Shown piece by piece: positions 29,570 through 40,332 of a stretch of 64,000 nt of DNA. The stretch covers positions 3,162,001-3,226,000 of the forward strand of contig NZ_CP032482.1 in the NCBI RefSeq assembly GCF_003600645.1. Direction: 5' to 3'. Both the position numbers and the translations under genes were made by a program. The stretch is from Yersinia rochesterensis. GTDB taxonomy: Bacteria > Pseudomonadota > Gammaproteobacteria > Enterobacterales > Enterobacteriaceae. The number at the start of each line of letters is the position of its first letter. Position 1 is the first letter of the stretch. The notes under the pieces were generated by a model. That model was not told where the DNA came from and ran no database searches. It saw only the letters and a list, made by a program, of their open reading frames with translations.

Positions 29570-31021
29570 TTAAGGGCGGTAAACTTTCACATTGGTATAG
29601 CCCTGCTCGCGCAGATATAAAGCCTGCAAACGGCTCATTACACCGCGATCGCAATACAACAAATAGTTTTTGCTCTGATCCAAATCGGCAAATTGCGAAC
29701 TCAATTTATAGAATGGCAGCGCTCGGACTTCAATTCCGTCTAACTTCAGTGGCTTTTCATCCTGCTCATCGGGCGCACGGATATCCAGCAACACATCGGT
29801 ATCCGCCAGCTCGGCGACAGTTTCAACTTCAACCACCTGCTCACGGCTTTGTTCAGCAATTTCACGGATATCAACGTTTTTGGCTTCATTTACAACTCGG
29901 TCCAAAATGGAGAAATCGAAGTGAGATTCTTCTTCTTCAATTTTGGCTTTAACCGCTTTCACCGTCGGGCTTTTTGAAATCACACCGCAATATTCTGGCA
30001 TGGTCTTAGCAAAATCTTCGGTGCCGATTTCACGCGCCAGATTGATGATGTGCTCTTTGTCATGCGAGATCAGTGGGCGCAAGATCAGCGTGTCAGAGGC
30101 ATTATCAATCAAACGCAAGTTGGTCAGTGTCTGGCTGGACACCTGCCCTAGCGCCTCACCAGTGACTAGCGCTTGCACGCCATAACGTTCTGCAACTTGA
30201 GACGCCGCACGCACCATCATGCGCTTCAACACCACGCCCATCTGGCCATCTTCGACTTTTTCGAGAATTTCGCCCACCACTGGCTCAAAATCAATGGCAA
30301 CAAAACGCACCCGATGGGAGCTACCAAAACGATTCCACAGATAATGAGCGACTTGCTTCACCCCAATCTCATGAGCGGAGCCACCAAGATTGAAGAAACA
30401 ATAATGCACGCGACAGCCACGGCGCATCAGCATATAGCTGGAGACACCCGAGTCAAAACCGCCGGAAATCAGAGATAAAACATCTTCCTGCGTCCCAATC
30501 GGGAAGCCGCCCAATCCTTCATGACGCGCCTTGATCAGTGTCAGCTTGCCTTGATCAACTTCTAAATGGACTGTGACCTGAGGATGAGTCAGTTTAACTT
30601 TCGCACTTTCAATATGTTGATTCAAACCGCCGCCAACATATCGCTCAATATCACCCGATGAAAACTCATGTTTGCCACGGCGTTTCACCCGAACACAGAA
30701 TGTTTTTCCGATCAGAGTTTCACGATAGGCTTCCAGCGTTTGCTCGAAAATATTGTGCATATCAGTGTAGCTGCGATCTTCCACTTCGAGGATATGGTGG
30801 ATCCCTGGGACACGGGTCAGAGCATCACAAATCTGTGGGCCAAGATTGTCATCTTTAGTCCGGATTTCAATATGATCCCAATGGCGAACCACCGCGAGGG
30901 TATCATCCTCAAGGTTTTTCAATACATTGCGGATATTGGTTGTGAGGATCTTAATGAAGCGCAATCGCACAGATTGACTCTTGATGGTGATTTCTGGGAA
31001 CAATTTAATGATAAACTTCAT
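29570..31021 (-). CDS. thiI: ThiI, tRNA 4-thiouridine synthase and thiazole sulfurtransferase
   Basis: A 483-residue enzyme that makes 4-thiouridine at tRNA position 8 and supplies sulfur for the thiazole of thiamin. Domains in order: ferredoxin-like and THUMP (about 1-165), PP-loop ATPase with [14 protein letters not shown] near 183-196, and a C-terminal rhodanese domain (about 400-483) with the persulfide Cys in [13 protein letters not shown]. All key residues are present. It is divergent from xseB with 275 bases between, where I see no distinct element. Sulfur is expected from IscS. Confidence 0.97.
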   Translation of the reverse strand: MKFIIKLFPEITIKSQSVRLRFIKILTTNIRNVLKNLEDDTLAVVRHWDHIEIRTKDDNLGPQICDALTRVPGIHHILEVEDRSYTDMHNIFEQTLEAYRETLIGKTFCVRVKRRGKHEFSSGDIERYVGGGLNQHIESAKVKLTHPQVTVHLEVDQGKLTLIKARHEGLGGFPIGTQEDVLSLISGGFDSGVSSYMLMRRGCRVHYCFFNLGGSAHEIGVKQVAHYLWNRFGSSHRVRFVAIDFEPVVGEILEKVEDGQMGVVLKRMMVRAASQVAERYGVQALVTGEALGQVSSQTLTNLRLIDNASDTLILRPLISHDKEHIINLAREIGTEDFAKTMPEYCGVISKSPTVKAVKAKIEEEESHFDFSILDRVVNEAKNVDIREIAEQSREQVVEVETVAELADTDVLLDIRAPDEQDEKPLKLDGIEVRALPFYKLSSQFADLDQSKNYLLYCDRGVMSRLQALYLREQGYTNVKVYRP

Positions 31022-31296
31022 GGCGGTCTTTAGTTGTCTGGTTATGGAGTGATGGCGTCGCTATTGAGAGCAACAGTCAAAAGTGTTAGCGAAAACATGC
31101 AAGCCGAGGAGTATATCACTATATGATGTGCTGCTGCGTACTAAAAACCGGGCTTAAACGTCACGATTTCCCCTTCATTATCCGCTAGAATAGCCGGTAA
31201 TACATTTTTGACCTGAAGAGTTGCTCTCTGTAAGCAGGAAGACGTTACGCGCCATCTAAGGTTACGTTTCATAAAAATACCGAGTCGAATAAAACT

Positions 31297-31551
31297 ATGC
31301 CGAAAAAAGCCGCATCACCTGAAACCAAAGCTGCCAGTTTTGAGACATCACTCAGCGAACTGGAACAGATTGTTACTCGCCTGGAGTCCGGCGAGCTTCC
31401 GCTGGAAGAGGCATTAAATGAGTTTGAGCGCGGGGTGCAATTAGCACGTCTTGGGCAGCAAACCTTGCTGCAAGCTGAACAACGCGTTCAAGTTCTGTTG
31501 AGCGACGATGTTGATGCGCCATTAACCCCTTTCACTCCAGATACTGAGTAG
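31297..31551 (+). CDS. xseB: XseB, exodeoxyribonuclease VII small subunit
   Basis: An 84-residue helical protein with the family core [37 protein letters not shown]. Several copies bind one XseA large subunit to form exonuclease VII, which degrades single-stranded DNA. First gene of the conserved xseB-ispA-dxs operon; only 4 bases separate it from ispA. Confidence 0.96.
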   Translation: MPKKAASPETKAASFETSLSELEQIVTRLESGELPLEEALNEFERGVQLARLGQQTLLQAEQRVQVLLSDDVDAPLTPFTPDTE

Positions 31552-31555
31552 CCTT

Positions 31556-32476
31556 ATGTCTAACATTCACTCCTCAGTGGACTTCAATCAGCAGCTTGCC
31601 GCGCACCAGCAGCGAATCAACCAAGCTCTGTTGGATTTCATTGCGCCGCTTCCTTTTGGCAACAGTGATTTGGTTGAGGCGATGCGCTATGGTGCCGTGC
31701 TGGGTGGTAAACGGCTGCGCCCTTATTTGGTTTACGCCACCGGCCAAATGTTCGGCCTGCCACTGACCTGTTTGGATGCCCCTGCGGCGGCAATTGAATG
31801 TATCCATGCTTATTCATTAATTCATGATGATTTACCGGCGATGGATGACGATGATTTGCGCCGTGGGCAGCCAACTTGCCATGTGAAGTTTGGTGAAGCC
31901 AATGCCATTCTGGCCGGTGATGCATTGCAAACACTGGCATTTTCTATCCTGGCAGAAGCCCCAATGCCCGGTGTGGCAGATAAAGACCGCCTGTCGATGA
32001 TTGCAGAATTAGCCCATGCCAGTGGTGTGGCGGGCATGTGTGGCGGTCAGGCTTTGGATCTGGAAGCAGAAACTCGCCAGATTGCACTCGCTGACCTTGA
32101 AAAAATCCACCGGCATAAAACCGGAGCATTGATCCGTGCAGCCATGCGTCTCGGCGCTTTGGCAGCCGGTGCCCCTGGCCGCGAAGCATTGCCATTACTT
32201 GACCGCTATGCAAACGCCATCGGTCTGGCCTTTCAGGTGCAAGACGATATTTTAGATGTTATTGGTGATACCGCTACAATTGGTAAGCGCCAGGGGTCAG
32301 ATCAGCAACACGGAAAAAGCACCTATCCAGCACTTCTGGGGTTAGATTGCGCCAAAGCCAAAGCCATGGACCTTTATCAGGAAGCCGTTAGCGCCCTGAA
32401 TGAGTTGTCAGAGCAATCCTATAACATAGCGCCACTACAGGCTTTAGCCTGTTTTATTATTGAGCGTGATAATTAG
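31556..32476 (+). CDS. ispA: IspA, farnesyl diphosphate synthase
   Basis: A 306-residue trans-prenyltransferase that condenses DMAPP/GPP with IPP to farnesyl diphosphate, the precursor of undecaprenyl phosphate, ubiquinone side chains and heme O. The first aspartate-rich motif is DDLPAMDDDDLRRG (near residues 92-105) and the second is FQVQDDILDVIGD (near 225-237). The lysine-rich IPP site GGKRLRPYLVYATG is at residues 51-64. It lies between xseB and dxs, so two isoprenoid steps share one transcript. A 53-base gap leads to dxs. Confidence 0.97.
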   Translation: MSNIHSSVDFNQQLAAHQQRINQALLDFIAPLPFGNSDLVEAMRYGAVLGGKRLRPYLVYATGQMFGLPLTCLDAPAAAIECIHAYSLIHDDLPAMDDDDLRRGQPTCHVKFGEANAILAGDALQTLAFSILAEAPMPGVADKDRLSMIAELAHASGVAGMCGGQALDLEAETRQIALADLEKIHRHKTGALIRAAMRLGALAAGAPGREALPLLDRYANAIGLAFQVQDDILDVIGDTATIGKRQGSDQQHGKSTYPALLGLDCAKAKAMDLYQEAVSALNELSEQSYNIAPLQALACFIIERDN

Positions 32477-32529
32477 AAATATACTGGCAGTCCGTGAGTG
32501 CCTACTTAAACTTTTGATATGAGCATCGA

Positions 32530-34389
32530 ATGAGTATTGATATAGCCAAATACCCGACATTGGCACTTGCTGAGAATCCTGAAGAACTGCGCATGTTGCC
32601 GAAAGAAAGTCTGCCGAAGTTATGTGATGAACTGCGGCAGTATTTGCTTGCCTCTGTCAGCCGATCCAGTGGGCATTTTGCTTCTGGGTTAGGCGTGGTT
32701 GAGCTGACTGTCGCGTTACATTACGTCTACAATACGCCGTTTGATAGCCTGGTGTGGGACGTTGGCCATCAGGCTTATCCGCACAAAATATTAACCGGCC
32801 GCCGTGAGCAGATAGGTACCATTCGCCAGAAAGATGGTTTACATCCTTTCCCATGGCGTGATGAAAGTGAATATGACGTACTTTCTGTCGGCCACTCCTC
32901 AACCTCCATCAGTGCGGGTTTGGGGATGGCGGTTGCCGCCGAGCATGAAGGCAAAGGCCGGCGTACCGTGTGTGTGATTGGTGACGGTGCCATTACTGCC
33001 GGCATGGCTTTCGAAGCGATGAATCATGCCGGGGATATTCATTCAGACATGCTGGTTATCCTTAACGATAACGAAATGTCTATTTCAGAAAACGTAGGCG
33101 GCCTGAACAACCATTTGGCCCAGCTATTATCTGGCAAACTCTACGCCAGCCTACGAGAAGGCGGAAAGAAAGCACTTTCGGGTTTACCGCCAATTAAAGA
33201 CTTGCTGAAACGCACCGAAGAACACCTGAAAGGCATGGTGGTACCCAGCACCTTATTTGAAGAGTTGGGTTTTAATTATATCGGCCCGATTGATGGCCAC
33301 GACGTGCAAGCCTTGACACAAACATTGAAAAACATGCGCAGCCTAAAAGGCCCGCAACTGTTACATATCATGACCAAGAAGGGCAAAGGCTACGCCCCAG
33401 CTGAAAAAGATCCCATTGGCTGGCACGCTGTGCCTAAGTTTGATCCGGCCTCTGGCACCTTACCGAAAAGTCAGGGCAACCTACCCACTTATTCTAAAAT
33501 CTTCGGCGAATGGTTATGTGAAACCGCCGCTAAAGACAGTCAGTTAATGGCAGTAACACCCGCAATGCGTGAAGGTTCGGGGATGGTGCGCTTCTCGCGT
33601 GAATATCCACAACAGTATTTTGATGTGGCGATAGCCGAACAACACGCCGTGACCTTTGCTGCTGGCTTAGCTATTGGCGGCTACAAACCGGTCGTTGCTA
33701 TCTACTCGACTTTCCTGCAACGGGCTTATGACCAGCTGATCCACGATGTTGCTATCCAGAATCTGCCAGTATTATTCGCCATTGACCGCGGCGGTTTAGT
33801 GGGGGCGGATGGCCAAACCCACCAGGGCGCATTCGATCTATCATTCATGCGCTGCATCCCTAACATGGTAATTATGACCCCTAGTGATGAGAACGAGTGC
33901 CGCCAAATGCTGCACACCGGCTATCACCACCAAGGGCCTGCGGCAGTGCGTTACCCGCGAGGCAATGGCACTGGCGTAACATTAGAGCCACTAGAAATAA
34001 TGCCTATTGGTAAAGGGATCGTGCGCCGCGAAGGTGAAAAAATTGCCATCCTGTGCTTTGGGACATTACTGGCACAGGCGCAAATGGTAGCCGACAATCT
34101 GAATGCCACACTGGTAGATATGCGTTTCGTTAAACCATTGGATGAAGAATTGGTACTGGAACTGGCTGCCAGCCACGAGGTACTGGTTACTGTAGAAGAA
34201 AACGCCATTATGGGCGGTGCAGGCAGTGGTGTGAATGAACTGCTAATGGCAAAACGCCAGTTAGTGCCAGTATTGAATCTCGGTTTACCAGACAGCTTTG
34301 TTCCACAAGGTGAACAAGATGAAATGCGGGCTGAATTTGGTTTAGATGCTGCGGGAATACAGCGCCAGATTGAAGCCTGGTTGGAGTGA
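32530..34389 (+). CDS. dxs: Dxs, 1-deoxy-D-xylulose-5-phosphate synthase
   Basis: A 619-residue thiamin-diphosphate enzyme that joins pyruvate and glyceraldehyde 3-phosphate, the first and flux-controlling step of the MEP isoprenoid pathway. The ThDP/Mg motif is [18 protein letters not shown]...LNDNEMSIS (near residues 151-185), His in [13 protein letters not shown] is in the active site, and the transketolase pyrimidine domain shows [15 protein letters not shown] (catalytic Glu near 370). Last gene of xseB-ispA-dxs, followed by a terminator. Confidence 0.98.
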   Translation: MSIDIAKYPTLALAENPEELRMLPKESLPKLCDELRQYLLASVSRSSGHFASGLGVVELTVALHYVYNTPFDSLVWDVGHQAYPHKILTGRREQIGTIRQKDGLHPFPWRDESEYDVLSVGHSSTSISAGLGMAVAAEHEGKGRRTVCVIGDGAITAGMAFEAMNHAGDIHSDMLVILNDNEMSISENVGGLNNHLAQLLSGKLYASLREGGKKALSGLPPIKDLLKRTEEHLKGMVVPSTLFEELGFNYIGPIDGHDVQALTQTLKNMRSLKGPQLLHIMTKKGKGYAPAEKDPIGWHAVPKFDPASGTLPKSQGNLPTYSKIFGEWLCETAAKDSQLMAVTPAMREGSGMVRFSREYPQQYFDVAIAEQHAVTFAAGLAIGGYKPVVAIYSTFLQRAYDQLIHDVAIQNLPVLFAIDRGGLVGADGQTHQGAFDLSFMRCIPNMVIMTPSDENECRQMLHTGYHHQGPAAVRYPRGNGTGVTLEPLEIMPIGKGIVRREGEKIAILCFGTLLAQAQMVADNLNATLVDMRFVKPLDEELVLELAASHEVLVTVEENAIMGGAGSGVNELLMAKRQLVPVLNLGLPDSFVPQGEQDEMRAEFGLDAAGIQRQIEAWLE

Positions 34390-34397
34390 TAATAATT

Positions 34398-34424
34398 AAG
34401 GCATAACCACTCGGTTATGCCTTT
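34398..34424. terminator. Terminator between convergent dxs and pgpA
   Basis: AAGGCATAACC-ACTC-GGTTATGCCTTTG: an 11-bp stem 9 bases after the dxs stop; it can serve both genes. Confidence 0.8.
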
Positions 34425-34438
34425 GTTCTAATGGCTAT

Positions 34439-34951
34439 TTAATAAAATAAATCTATTGGCCAATAGTGCCCGATGACAAAAATAATCGCGGCTGCAACCA
34501 CACCGGCAATAATGTCATCCACCATGATGCCCATCCCGCCATGAACGTTGCGATCAAACCAGCGAATCGGCCACGGCTTCCAGATATCAAAAATACGAAA
34601 TACCACAAACCCGGCGACGACCCATTGCCAATCATTGACTGGCAGTGCCATCAAGGTAATCCACATTCCGACAAATTCATCCCAAACGATACTGCCATGG
34701 TCATGAACTTGCATATCTTTGGCGGTGCGGTGACAGATATAAACACCAATACAGATGCTAAACATCACCGCCAGAGAATAGAGTTGCCAGGGTAACTGAA
34801 TCAATAACAGCCAGAAAGGAATCGCAGCAATAGACCCCATGGTACCCGGAGCCCACGGCGATAAACCACTGCCAAAACCCGTCGCCAACAAGTGCCACGG
34901 ATTAGATAACCGCAGACGACGTTTGGCTTCATTCATGCTATTACCTACCAT
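34439..34951 (-). CDS. pgpA: PgpA, phosphatidylglycerophosphatase A
   Basis: A 170-residue integral membrane phosphatase that converts phosphatidylglycerophosphate to phosphatidylglycerol. Conserved segments are [35 protein letters not shown] (acidic metal site) and [30 protein letters not shown]. Two starts are reasonable: ATG 34951, which overlaps thiL by 11 bases, or ATG 34936 (MNEAKRRL), which has TAGGTAA upstream. I give the longer form. Overlap with thiL implies translational coupling at the end of the nusB-thiL-pgpA series. Confidence 0.93.
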   Translation of the reverse strand: MVGNSMNEAKRRLRLSNPWHLLATGFGSGLSPWAPGTMGSIAAIPFWLLLIQLPWQLYSLAVMFSICIGVYICHRTAKDMQVHDHGSIVWDEFVGMWITLMALPVNDWQWVVAGFVVFRIFDIWKPWPIRWFDRNVHGGMGIMVDDIIAGVVAAAIIFVIGHYWPIDLFY

Positions 34952-35933
34952 GAGGGCTACCTGCTGAGAAATGATCAAAACCACGCAAATTCATCTCAAC
35001 CGCCTTACCCTCACGGAAGAATTTAACCCCTTCCGCTTGTGGCCCAATCTGCCCAATACAGGTGTAATTTGCGCCCGTGTGACTCAATGCAACTTTCAGC
35101 GCACCCCGGTTTATCTCCGGTACAGTAAAGCATAGTTCGTAGTCTTCACCGCCGCTCAATGCCCAGCGCAAAGCTTGATCAGCATCCACCTGATTTTTTA
35201 GTGCATCAGAATACGGCAAAGCATCCAGCTCAATACGTGCGCCGCAATGACTGGCTTTCAGAATATGTTGTAGATCAGAAATGAGACCATCGGAGATATC
35301 AATAGCCGAGCTGGCAAGGTCACGCAAAGCCTGCCCCTGCAAGACCCGAGGCTGTGGCCGCAAATGGCGATGAACTAGCGCCGCCCTGTCTGCCTCATCA
35401 TCAACCAGCAACTCATTTTGTAAAATTGCCAAGCCAGCGGCACTGTCGCCTAATGTACCGGTCACATAAATCCAGTCACCAATCCGAGCGCCAGCGCGTT
35501 TCAGTGCTCGCCCTTCAGGGACTAAACCTTGGATGGTCAACGTCAGGCTCAGCGGCCCACGCGTAGTGTCACCGCCGATCAATTGCATACCGTAATAATT
35601 AAGCTGATCAAACAAGCTATCACTGAATGATTGCAGCCAATCTTCATTGACATTAGGTAGGGTCAGAGCAAGAGATAACCAGGCGGGATCGGCCCCCATA
35701 GCGGCTAAATCGCTAAGGTTTACCGCTAAAGATTTGTATCCGAGATCGGCCGGATCAATATCAGGAAGGAAATGAATGCCCGACACCAATGTATCGGTAC
35801 TGATGGCCAACAGCTGTTTCTCTGCCACTGTAAGAAGTGCGCAGTCGTCTCCAATACCCAGTTCTACATCTCGGCGATTACTTCTGAACCGGTCAAAATA
35901 GCGGGTAATGAGGTCAAATTCGCCACATGCCAT
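34941..35933 (-). CDS. thiL: ThiL, thiamin-monophosphate kinase
   Basis: A 330-residue PurM-fold kinase that phosphorylates thiamin monophosphate to thiamin diphosphate, the active cofactor used, for example, by Dxs. Motifs: [13 protein letters not shown] at the start, GIGDDCALL (residues 27-35, Mg/ATP), [39 protein letters not shown], and [14 protein letters not shown]. All metal-binding aspartates appear intact. It follows nusB after 79 bases that contain a perfect palindrome, and overlaps pgpA. Confidence 0.97.
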   Translation of the reverse strand: MACGEFDLITRYFDRFRSNRRDVELGIGDDCALLTVAEKQLLAISTDTLVSGIHFLPDIDPADLGYKSLAVNLSDLAAMGADPAWLSLALTLPNVNEDWLQSFSDSLFDQLNYYGMQLIGGDTTRGPLSLTLTIQGLVPEGRALKRAGARIGDWIYVTGTLGDSAAGLAILQNELLVDDEADRAALVHRHLRPQPRVLQGQALRDLASSAIDISDGLISDLQHILKASHCGARIELDALPYSDALKNQVDADQALRWALSGGEDYELCFTVPEINRGALKVALSHTGANYTCIGQIGPQAEGVKFFREGKAVEMNLRGFDHFSAGSPHGR

Positions 35934-35965
35934 AATACAATTCCAGAAATGTTAACTGATCAATA

Positions 35966-35992
35966 AATTAAGGCCGGAATCCGGCCTTAATT
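35966..35992 (-). terminator. 27-bp palindrome between nusB and thiL
   Basis: AATTAAGGCCGGA and TCCGGCCTTAATT pair perfectly around one base, just after the nusB stop. It can act as an intra-operon attenuator or processing site. No T-run beyond the stem itself. Confidence 0.6.
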
Positions 35993-36012
35993 CAAGTCGT
36001 TAATGCAACGAA

Positions 36013-36429
36013 TTATTTTCGTTTACGCACCATCGGAGCCACCTTATCCAGCACTCCGTTGACGAACTTATGGCTATCTGCAGCACCGAAAGTTTTGGCT
36101 AGTTCGATCGCTTCATTGATTGCCACTTTATAAGGGACATCATCACGTTTGCTCAGTTCAAACAGCGCAATACGCAGAACCGCTCTTTCAACCTGACCTA
36201 ATTCTTCGAGCTGGCGGGAAAGAACAGGCGCCATTAGCGCATCCAGAGATGCGGCATGAACGGCAACCCCAGACAGCAATTCGCGAAAATAGGCGATGTC
36301 TACATCTTTGACATCCTGCTCAGACAGGAACTGTAATTCAACATCAGCGATGTCGTTTTTAGACAACTGCCAAGAGTAAAGCGCTTGAACAGCGCACTCA
36401 CGAGCGCGACGACGAGCAGCAGGTTTCAC
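36013..36429 (-). CDS. nusB: NusB, transcription antitermination factor
   Basis: A 138-residue all-helical protein that binds boxA RNA with NusE (S10) for rRNA antitermination. Conserved parts are the Arg-rich N-terminus [21 protein letters not shown] and the C-terminal [31 protein letters not shown]. It follows ribE by 25 bases in the normal ribD-ribE-nusB order. Confidence 0.97.
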   Translation of the reverse strand: MKPAARRRARECAVQALYSWQLSKNDIADVELQFLSEQDVKDVDIAYFRELLSGVAVHAASLDALMAPVLSRQLEELGQVERAVLRIALFELSKRDDVPYKVAINEAIELAKTFGAADSHKFVNGVLDKVAPMVRKRK

Positions 36430-36454
36430 GGAATTCCCCTTAACTTAACTAAAT

Positions 36455-36925
36455 TCAGCCTTTAATAGCTTTGATTACATTAATCATTTCAAGCGCGGTC
36501 AGGGCAGCTTCTGCACCTTTATTACCTGCTTTAGTACCCGCACGCTCAATTGCCTGCTCAATACTTTCTGTGGTCAGCACACCAAAGGCTACCGGGATAT
36601 CGCTGTTCATGGCCACACTTGCCAGACCAGAACTCGCTTCACCAGCAACATATTCAAAGTGCGCCGTGCCCCCACGGATAACAGTACCCAGAGCAATTAC
36701 CGCATCGTAACGATTTGTTTTTGCTAATACATTAGCAACCAGCGGTAACTCATAAGCACCCGGAACCCAAACAACAGTGATGTTGTCGTCCGTTACCTGG
36801 CCAATGCGCTTCAGGGCATCAATAGCACCTTCCAGCAAGCTGTCATTGATAAAGTTGTTAAAACGCGCAATTGCAATCGCCACGCGGGCATTAGGAGTAG
36901 CAACAACACCTTCGATAACGTTCAT
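36455..36925 (-). CDS. ribE: RibE (RibH), lumazine synthase
   Basis: A 156-residue 6,7-dimethyl-8-ribityllumazine synthase, the penultimate enzyme of riboflavin synthesis; members form large icosahedral or decameric shells. Motifs: [54 protein letters not shown] (catalytic His near residue 89). An in-frame ATG 20 codons earlier exists, but the ATG at 36925 ([17 protein letters not shown]) matches E. coli and follows TGAGGAAAG. Confidence 0.96.
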   Translation of the reverse strand: MNVIEGVVATPNARVAIAIARFNNFINDSLLEGAIDALKRIGQVTDDNITVVWVPGAYELPLVANVLAKTNRYDAVIALGTVIRGGTAHFEYVAGEASSGLASVAMNSDIPVAFGVLTTESIEQAIERAGTKAGNKGAEAALTALEMINVIKAIKG

Positions 36926-37058
36926 AGCTTTCCTCAATATAGGTTCATACCCCGCAGGGGGGCGGATTCTATCATATTCTTTCACGCCCCGCCCCTGCGC
37001 ATTTGTAAAACGCTGGCAAGACTATGATTAGCAGAGTGAATCCCTGCTGGATAATTCA

Positions 37059-38168
37059 TCAATACTTCGGTTTCAAGCGCAGACGCAAGTCTGGCCCCAC
37101 CTGGCGCACATCACTAAATGTAAACTCTGGGGCATCTGAGAGGCGGGTTAACCCTGCTAACTGGCATAATCCTCGGGCATCACTGCCTAATAATTTTGGT
37201 GCGATATAAAGAATTAATTCATCAACCACACCGGCCTGCAACAAAGCGCCCGCGAATTGCGGCCCCGCCTCAACCCAAACAGAATTAATTTGCCGCTTAC
37301 CCAATTGCATCATCAATAAGACTAAATCCACCCCATTGCCATGTCGGGGCAGCAACAATTGCTCGACATTGCCAGGCCATGTTTGCTCATCCGCCTCAAC
37401 CCGGGCTAACCAGCATGGGCCATCTTGCTGTATCACCTTGTGCTCTGGCGTCACGCGGTTATGGCTATCGACGATAACTCGAACTGGCTGGCGCAGCGTA
37501 TCTTGAGGATAGAGCGCTTGAGTTTCAGCATCTAATTCCTGCCAGCGCATGGTTAGCGAAGGATCATCGGCCAATACTGTGGCACTGGTACTGAGGATGG
37601 CCGAGCTTTGCGCCCGAAAACGCTGCACATCCTGACGTGCCTGCGGCGAGGTAATCCACTGGCTTTCACCCGAAGCCATCGCCGTACGGCCATCCAGGGA
37701 AGCTGCCATTTTCAGTTGTAGATAAGGAAAACCGGTGCGCATGCGCTTCAAGAAACCCAGATTAGTGGCTTCGGCCTCTGCCAGCATCAAACCGTGTTGA
37801 ACCTCGATACCCGCTTGTTTCAGTTTATATAAGCCACGCCCGGCAACTTGCGGATTAGGGTCCTGCATCGCGGCTACCACGCGTTTTACACCGGCGGCAA
37901 GCAAAGCATCAGCACAGGGTGGCGTACGCCCATGGTGGCTGCACGGCTCAAGGGTGACATAGGCAGTAGCGCCACGCGCTTTCTCATCCGCCATACGCAG
38001 GGCATGCACCTCGGCATGAGGCTCACCGGCACGCAGGTGATAACCTTCACCAACAATCTCGCCGTCCCGCACCACCACACACCCGACATTCGGGTTAGGT
38101 GACGTGGTAAAACGCCCTAACCGCGCCAACTCAAAGGCACGGGCCATATAAAACTCATCGGGCTGCAT
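37059..38168 (-). CDS. ribD: RibD, bifunctional riboflavin deaminase/reductase
   Basis: A 369-residue two-domain enzyme. The N-terminal cytidine-deaminase-like domain (1-145) has zinc ligands in GEPHAEVHALR and EPCSHHGRTPPCADA; the C-terminal NADPH reductase domain (146-369) has KMAASLDGRTAMASGESQWITS and IWVEAGPxxAGALL-type sequence. It performs two consecutive steps of riboflavin synthesis. The ATG at 38168 (MQPDEFYMARA) is preceded by GTGAGGAAAG; the GTG in that ribosome site is an alternative in-frame start that I reject. nrdR lies 64 bases upstream, likely cotranscribed. Confidence 0.96.
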   Translation of the reverse strand: MQPDEFYMARAFELARLGRFTTSPNPNVGCVVVRDGEIVGEGYHLRAGEPHAEVHALRMADEKARGATAYVTLEPCSHHGRTPPCADALLAAGVKRVVAAMQDPNPQVAGRGLYKLKQAGIEVQHGLMLAEAEATNLGFLKRMRTGFPYLQLKMAASLDGRTAMASGESQWITSPQARQDVQRFRAQSSAILSTSATVLADDPSLTMRWQELDAETQALYPQDTLRQPVRVIVDSHNRVTPEHKVIQQDGPCWLARVEADEQTWPGNVEQLLLPRHGNGVDLVLLMMQLGKRQINSVWVEAGPQFAGALLQAGVVDELILYIAPKLLGSDARGLCQLAGLTRLSDAPEFTFSDVRQVGPDLRLRLKPKY

Positions 38169-38231
38169 GGCTTTCCTCACTTTTATGTGGTGACCATTAG
38201 CATGGTGCTAACGGCTTTACGGCTACCGCGG

Positions 38232-38681
38232 CTAGTCCTGCAAGCGGGCAATTTCTTCGCCAAATTCGCGAATATCTTCGAAACTGCGATACACCGAGGC
38301 AAAACGGATATACGCCACTTTATCCAAGCGTTTCAGTGCTTCCATCACCAAATTACCCACCATCTTGGTGGGCACTTCACGCTCACCAGTGGCGCGTAGC
38401 TGAGATTTAATATGACTGATTGCCGTTTCGACATCATCAGAGCTGACAGGGCGTTTTTCTAGTGCTTTCAGCATACCGCGGCGTAATTTTTCCTCATTAA
38501 AGGGTTCGCGCACCTCATCACTTTTAATCACGCGCGGCAACACCAGTTCAGCCACTTCGAAAGTGGTGAAGCGCTCATTACAATCTAAACACTGGCGGCG
38601 ACGGCGCACTTGCGAACCATCGCTCACCAGACGGGAATCAATGACTTTGGTATCCACAGCGGCACAAAAAGGGCAATGCAT
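38232..38681 (-). CDS. nrdR: NrdR, repressor of ribonucleotide reductase genes
   Basis: A 149-residue regulator with an N-terminal zinc ribbon (C3, C6, C31, C34: MHCPFC...CLDC) and an ATP-cone (about 49-139, [24 protein letters not shown]). It senses dATP/ATP and represses nrd operons at NrdR boxes. Its usual position is just before ribD. Beyond its start lies the AT-rich orphan region, where E. coli has yajI, tsx and yajD instead. Confidence 0.97.
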   Translation of the reverse strand: MHCPFCAAVDTKVIDSRLVSDGSQVRRRRQCLDCNERFTTFEVAELVLPRVIKSDEVREPFNEEKLRRGMLKALEKRPVSSDDVETAISHIKSQLRATGEREVPTKMVGNLVMEALKRLDKVAYIRFASVYRSFEDIREFGEEIARLQD

Positions 38682-38774
38682 AGCGCTTCCTGATGAGTGA
38701 GCTTAAACTTAGCAACAGTTTACCGCGAACTGCCGCGACAACAAAGGGCGGAAGCGGCAGTTTATGGTGATCAA

Positions 38775-39962
38775 CTATGACGAAAGCTTCGGTTCATCGG
38801 ATTTAGACTCAAGGGGCTTCAACCATCCCTTTTGCAGTTCTAACCAAACTTTACGATCCGGCGATAACACATTGAGAGGGTCAAAAGGATATTGGGCTGG
38901 TGTGCCCTTAATTAGCAAATGGGAAACCAACTCATAAAGCCAGGGTGCTTCCATCACATGATCGTAACCTGGCTTTTTACTTAACTCCGTTATTAGTCCA
39001 TTTAATTTTAACAATTTATTTTCAAGTTGTGTTTTTTTAGTCTGCTTATCTTTAGAGAACTTTGGGAATAGAAAAGCGGAGATAGTATTGGCTAACCGCG
39101 TCCAAAAATTTTCCTGTGGATAACATAATTCCACTACTGCGGAATTTATCATTTCTAACACATCAGGAATTATTTTATTTTCAAGGTTTTTTAATTTATC
39201 AAATGTAGTCGGTAGTGAAGTTAAATTGGAGTTAATTGTGTCAATGTAAACTCTATTTTTATTATTTAACTGTTCATATTGGAGTTTTAATTCATTCAAC
39301 CCTTCATTATGCAATACAGTTCCTTCAGGTATGAAGTTTTTAAGCTTGCCGACATCCGCCATTTTTTCAGTTTTAGAGAATTCAGTGTGATACATTGATA
39401 CCAGACCATAAGTTACCCTATGAAGATCTTCCAACGCAATAAATTCATTATCTGCATTTTTTATCGATTCCTTTATTTTATTGATAATAACTTCTCTATT
39501 GCTCTCAGTTTTTATTTTATTAATATGATGCTCTTTAATCTTGGTTTCATTCTCTCGAGTCATTTTCTCAAGCTCAGATGAGGAAACGCCTTCCACGATA
39601 TCTTTTCTGTTGATGAATTGATATAAACTGCGACCATCTTTTTCTAATTTATAACTTTTATTAAGTTCCGAATCTTGGTCTTTTTCTATATTTGAAATGA
39701 ACAGATTACATCTTTCTGTCCCTTTACTTTTTTCTAAATAATTATTTACACTAATTATTACATCTTCCAGCGTCGTTACATTTGTATTTCTTTTTATTAG
39801 ATTACTTATTTTTGATTTTGCATCATATTCTATCCCCGTGAAAGCAGTCACTATCTCTAGTTTTATTTTTTCCAACGTAATATTATTACTATCAGACTTA
39901 TCATTTTGGTCATCATTAGTAATTACAACTTGAGTGTTACTCATAATATTTGAAACAATCAT
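38775..39962 (-). CDS. Orphan hypothetical protein, AT-rich, possible horizontally acquired gene
   Basis: I do not recognise this 395-residue protein. The N-terminus is rich in Asn, Asp and Ser with no signal peptide or membrane segment (SNTQVVITNDDQNDKSDSNN). Residues about 130-300 are highly charged and probably helical or coiled-coil (KIKEHHINKIKTESNREV, LNELKLQYEQLNNKN). The C-terminal 60 residues are different, Trp/Pro-rich and look folded (APWLYELVSHLL, PFDPLNVLSPDRKVWLELQK). I chose ATG 39962, five bases after a strong GGGGGAG; 39965, 39944 and 40076 are alternatives. Base composition is far more AT-rich than its neighbours. A secreted or effector-like role is conceivable but unsupported. 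Confidence 0.7.
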   Translation of the reverse strand: MIVSNIMSNTQVVITNDDQNDKSDSNNITLEKIKLEIVTAFTGIEYDAKSKISNLIKRNTNVTTLEDVIISVNNYLEKSKGTERCNLFISNIEKDQDSELNKSYKLEKDGRSLYQFINRKDIVEGVSSSELEKMTRENETKIKEHHINKIKTESNREVIINKIKESIKNADNEFIALEDLHRVTYGLVSMYHTEFSKTEKMADVGKLKNFIPEGTVLHNEGLNELKLQYEQLNNKNRVYIDTINSNLTSLPTTFDKLKNLENKIIPDVLEMINSAVVELCYPQENFWTRLANTISAFLFPKFSKDKQTKKTQLENKLLKLNGLITELSKKPGYDHVMEAPWLYELVSHLLIKGTPAQYPFDPLNVLSPDRKVWLELQKGWLKPLESKSDEPKLSS

Positions 39963-40264
39963 CATTACTCCCCCATTAAATTCAATGTAAACCTTAATAT
40001 ATAAAACACGCCTGTTACCGCCTAAACAATCGGTTAAAATTGAGTGATTAGATATTAAATAAAGGGAAATATTCATAAAAAAAACAACTTAATGACTTAT
40101 TATCCTTATTAATTCCATGTGGTAAATTAATATAAAAAACACATTCACACAGAAAATAATTAGAAAAGTAATCTCTTTTAATAAAAATGCTAAAAGGGAA
40201 TCATATAAATTAATGGATAGTAATTTTTACAGTGAGGACATAACAGGGAAATCGCGAATACAAC
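39963..40264. other. AT-rich region upstream of the orphan gene
   Basis: About 300 bases of very AT-rich DNA with A- and T-tracts and no gene. It probably holds the promoter of the orphan gene. The composition is typical of H-NS-bound foreign DNA; no att site, transposase or tRNA scar was seen. Confidence 0.6.
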
Positions 40265-40305
40265 AATAAAAAAACCCTGACACCGGCTATACCAGTGTCA
40301 GGGTT
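40265..40305 (-). terminator. Rho-independent terminator of yajC-secD-secF
   Basis: Arms AACCCTGACAC and GTGTCAGGGTT give an 11-bp stem, followed on the minus strand by seven T (A-run near 40268-40274), 28 bases beyond the secF stop. Confidence 0.9.
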
Positions 40306-40332
40306 ATAGTCTTACAGACTATCGCTTACAAC

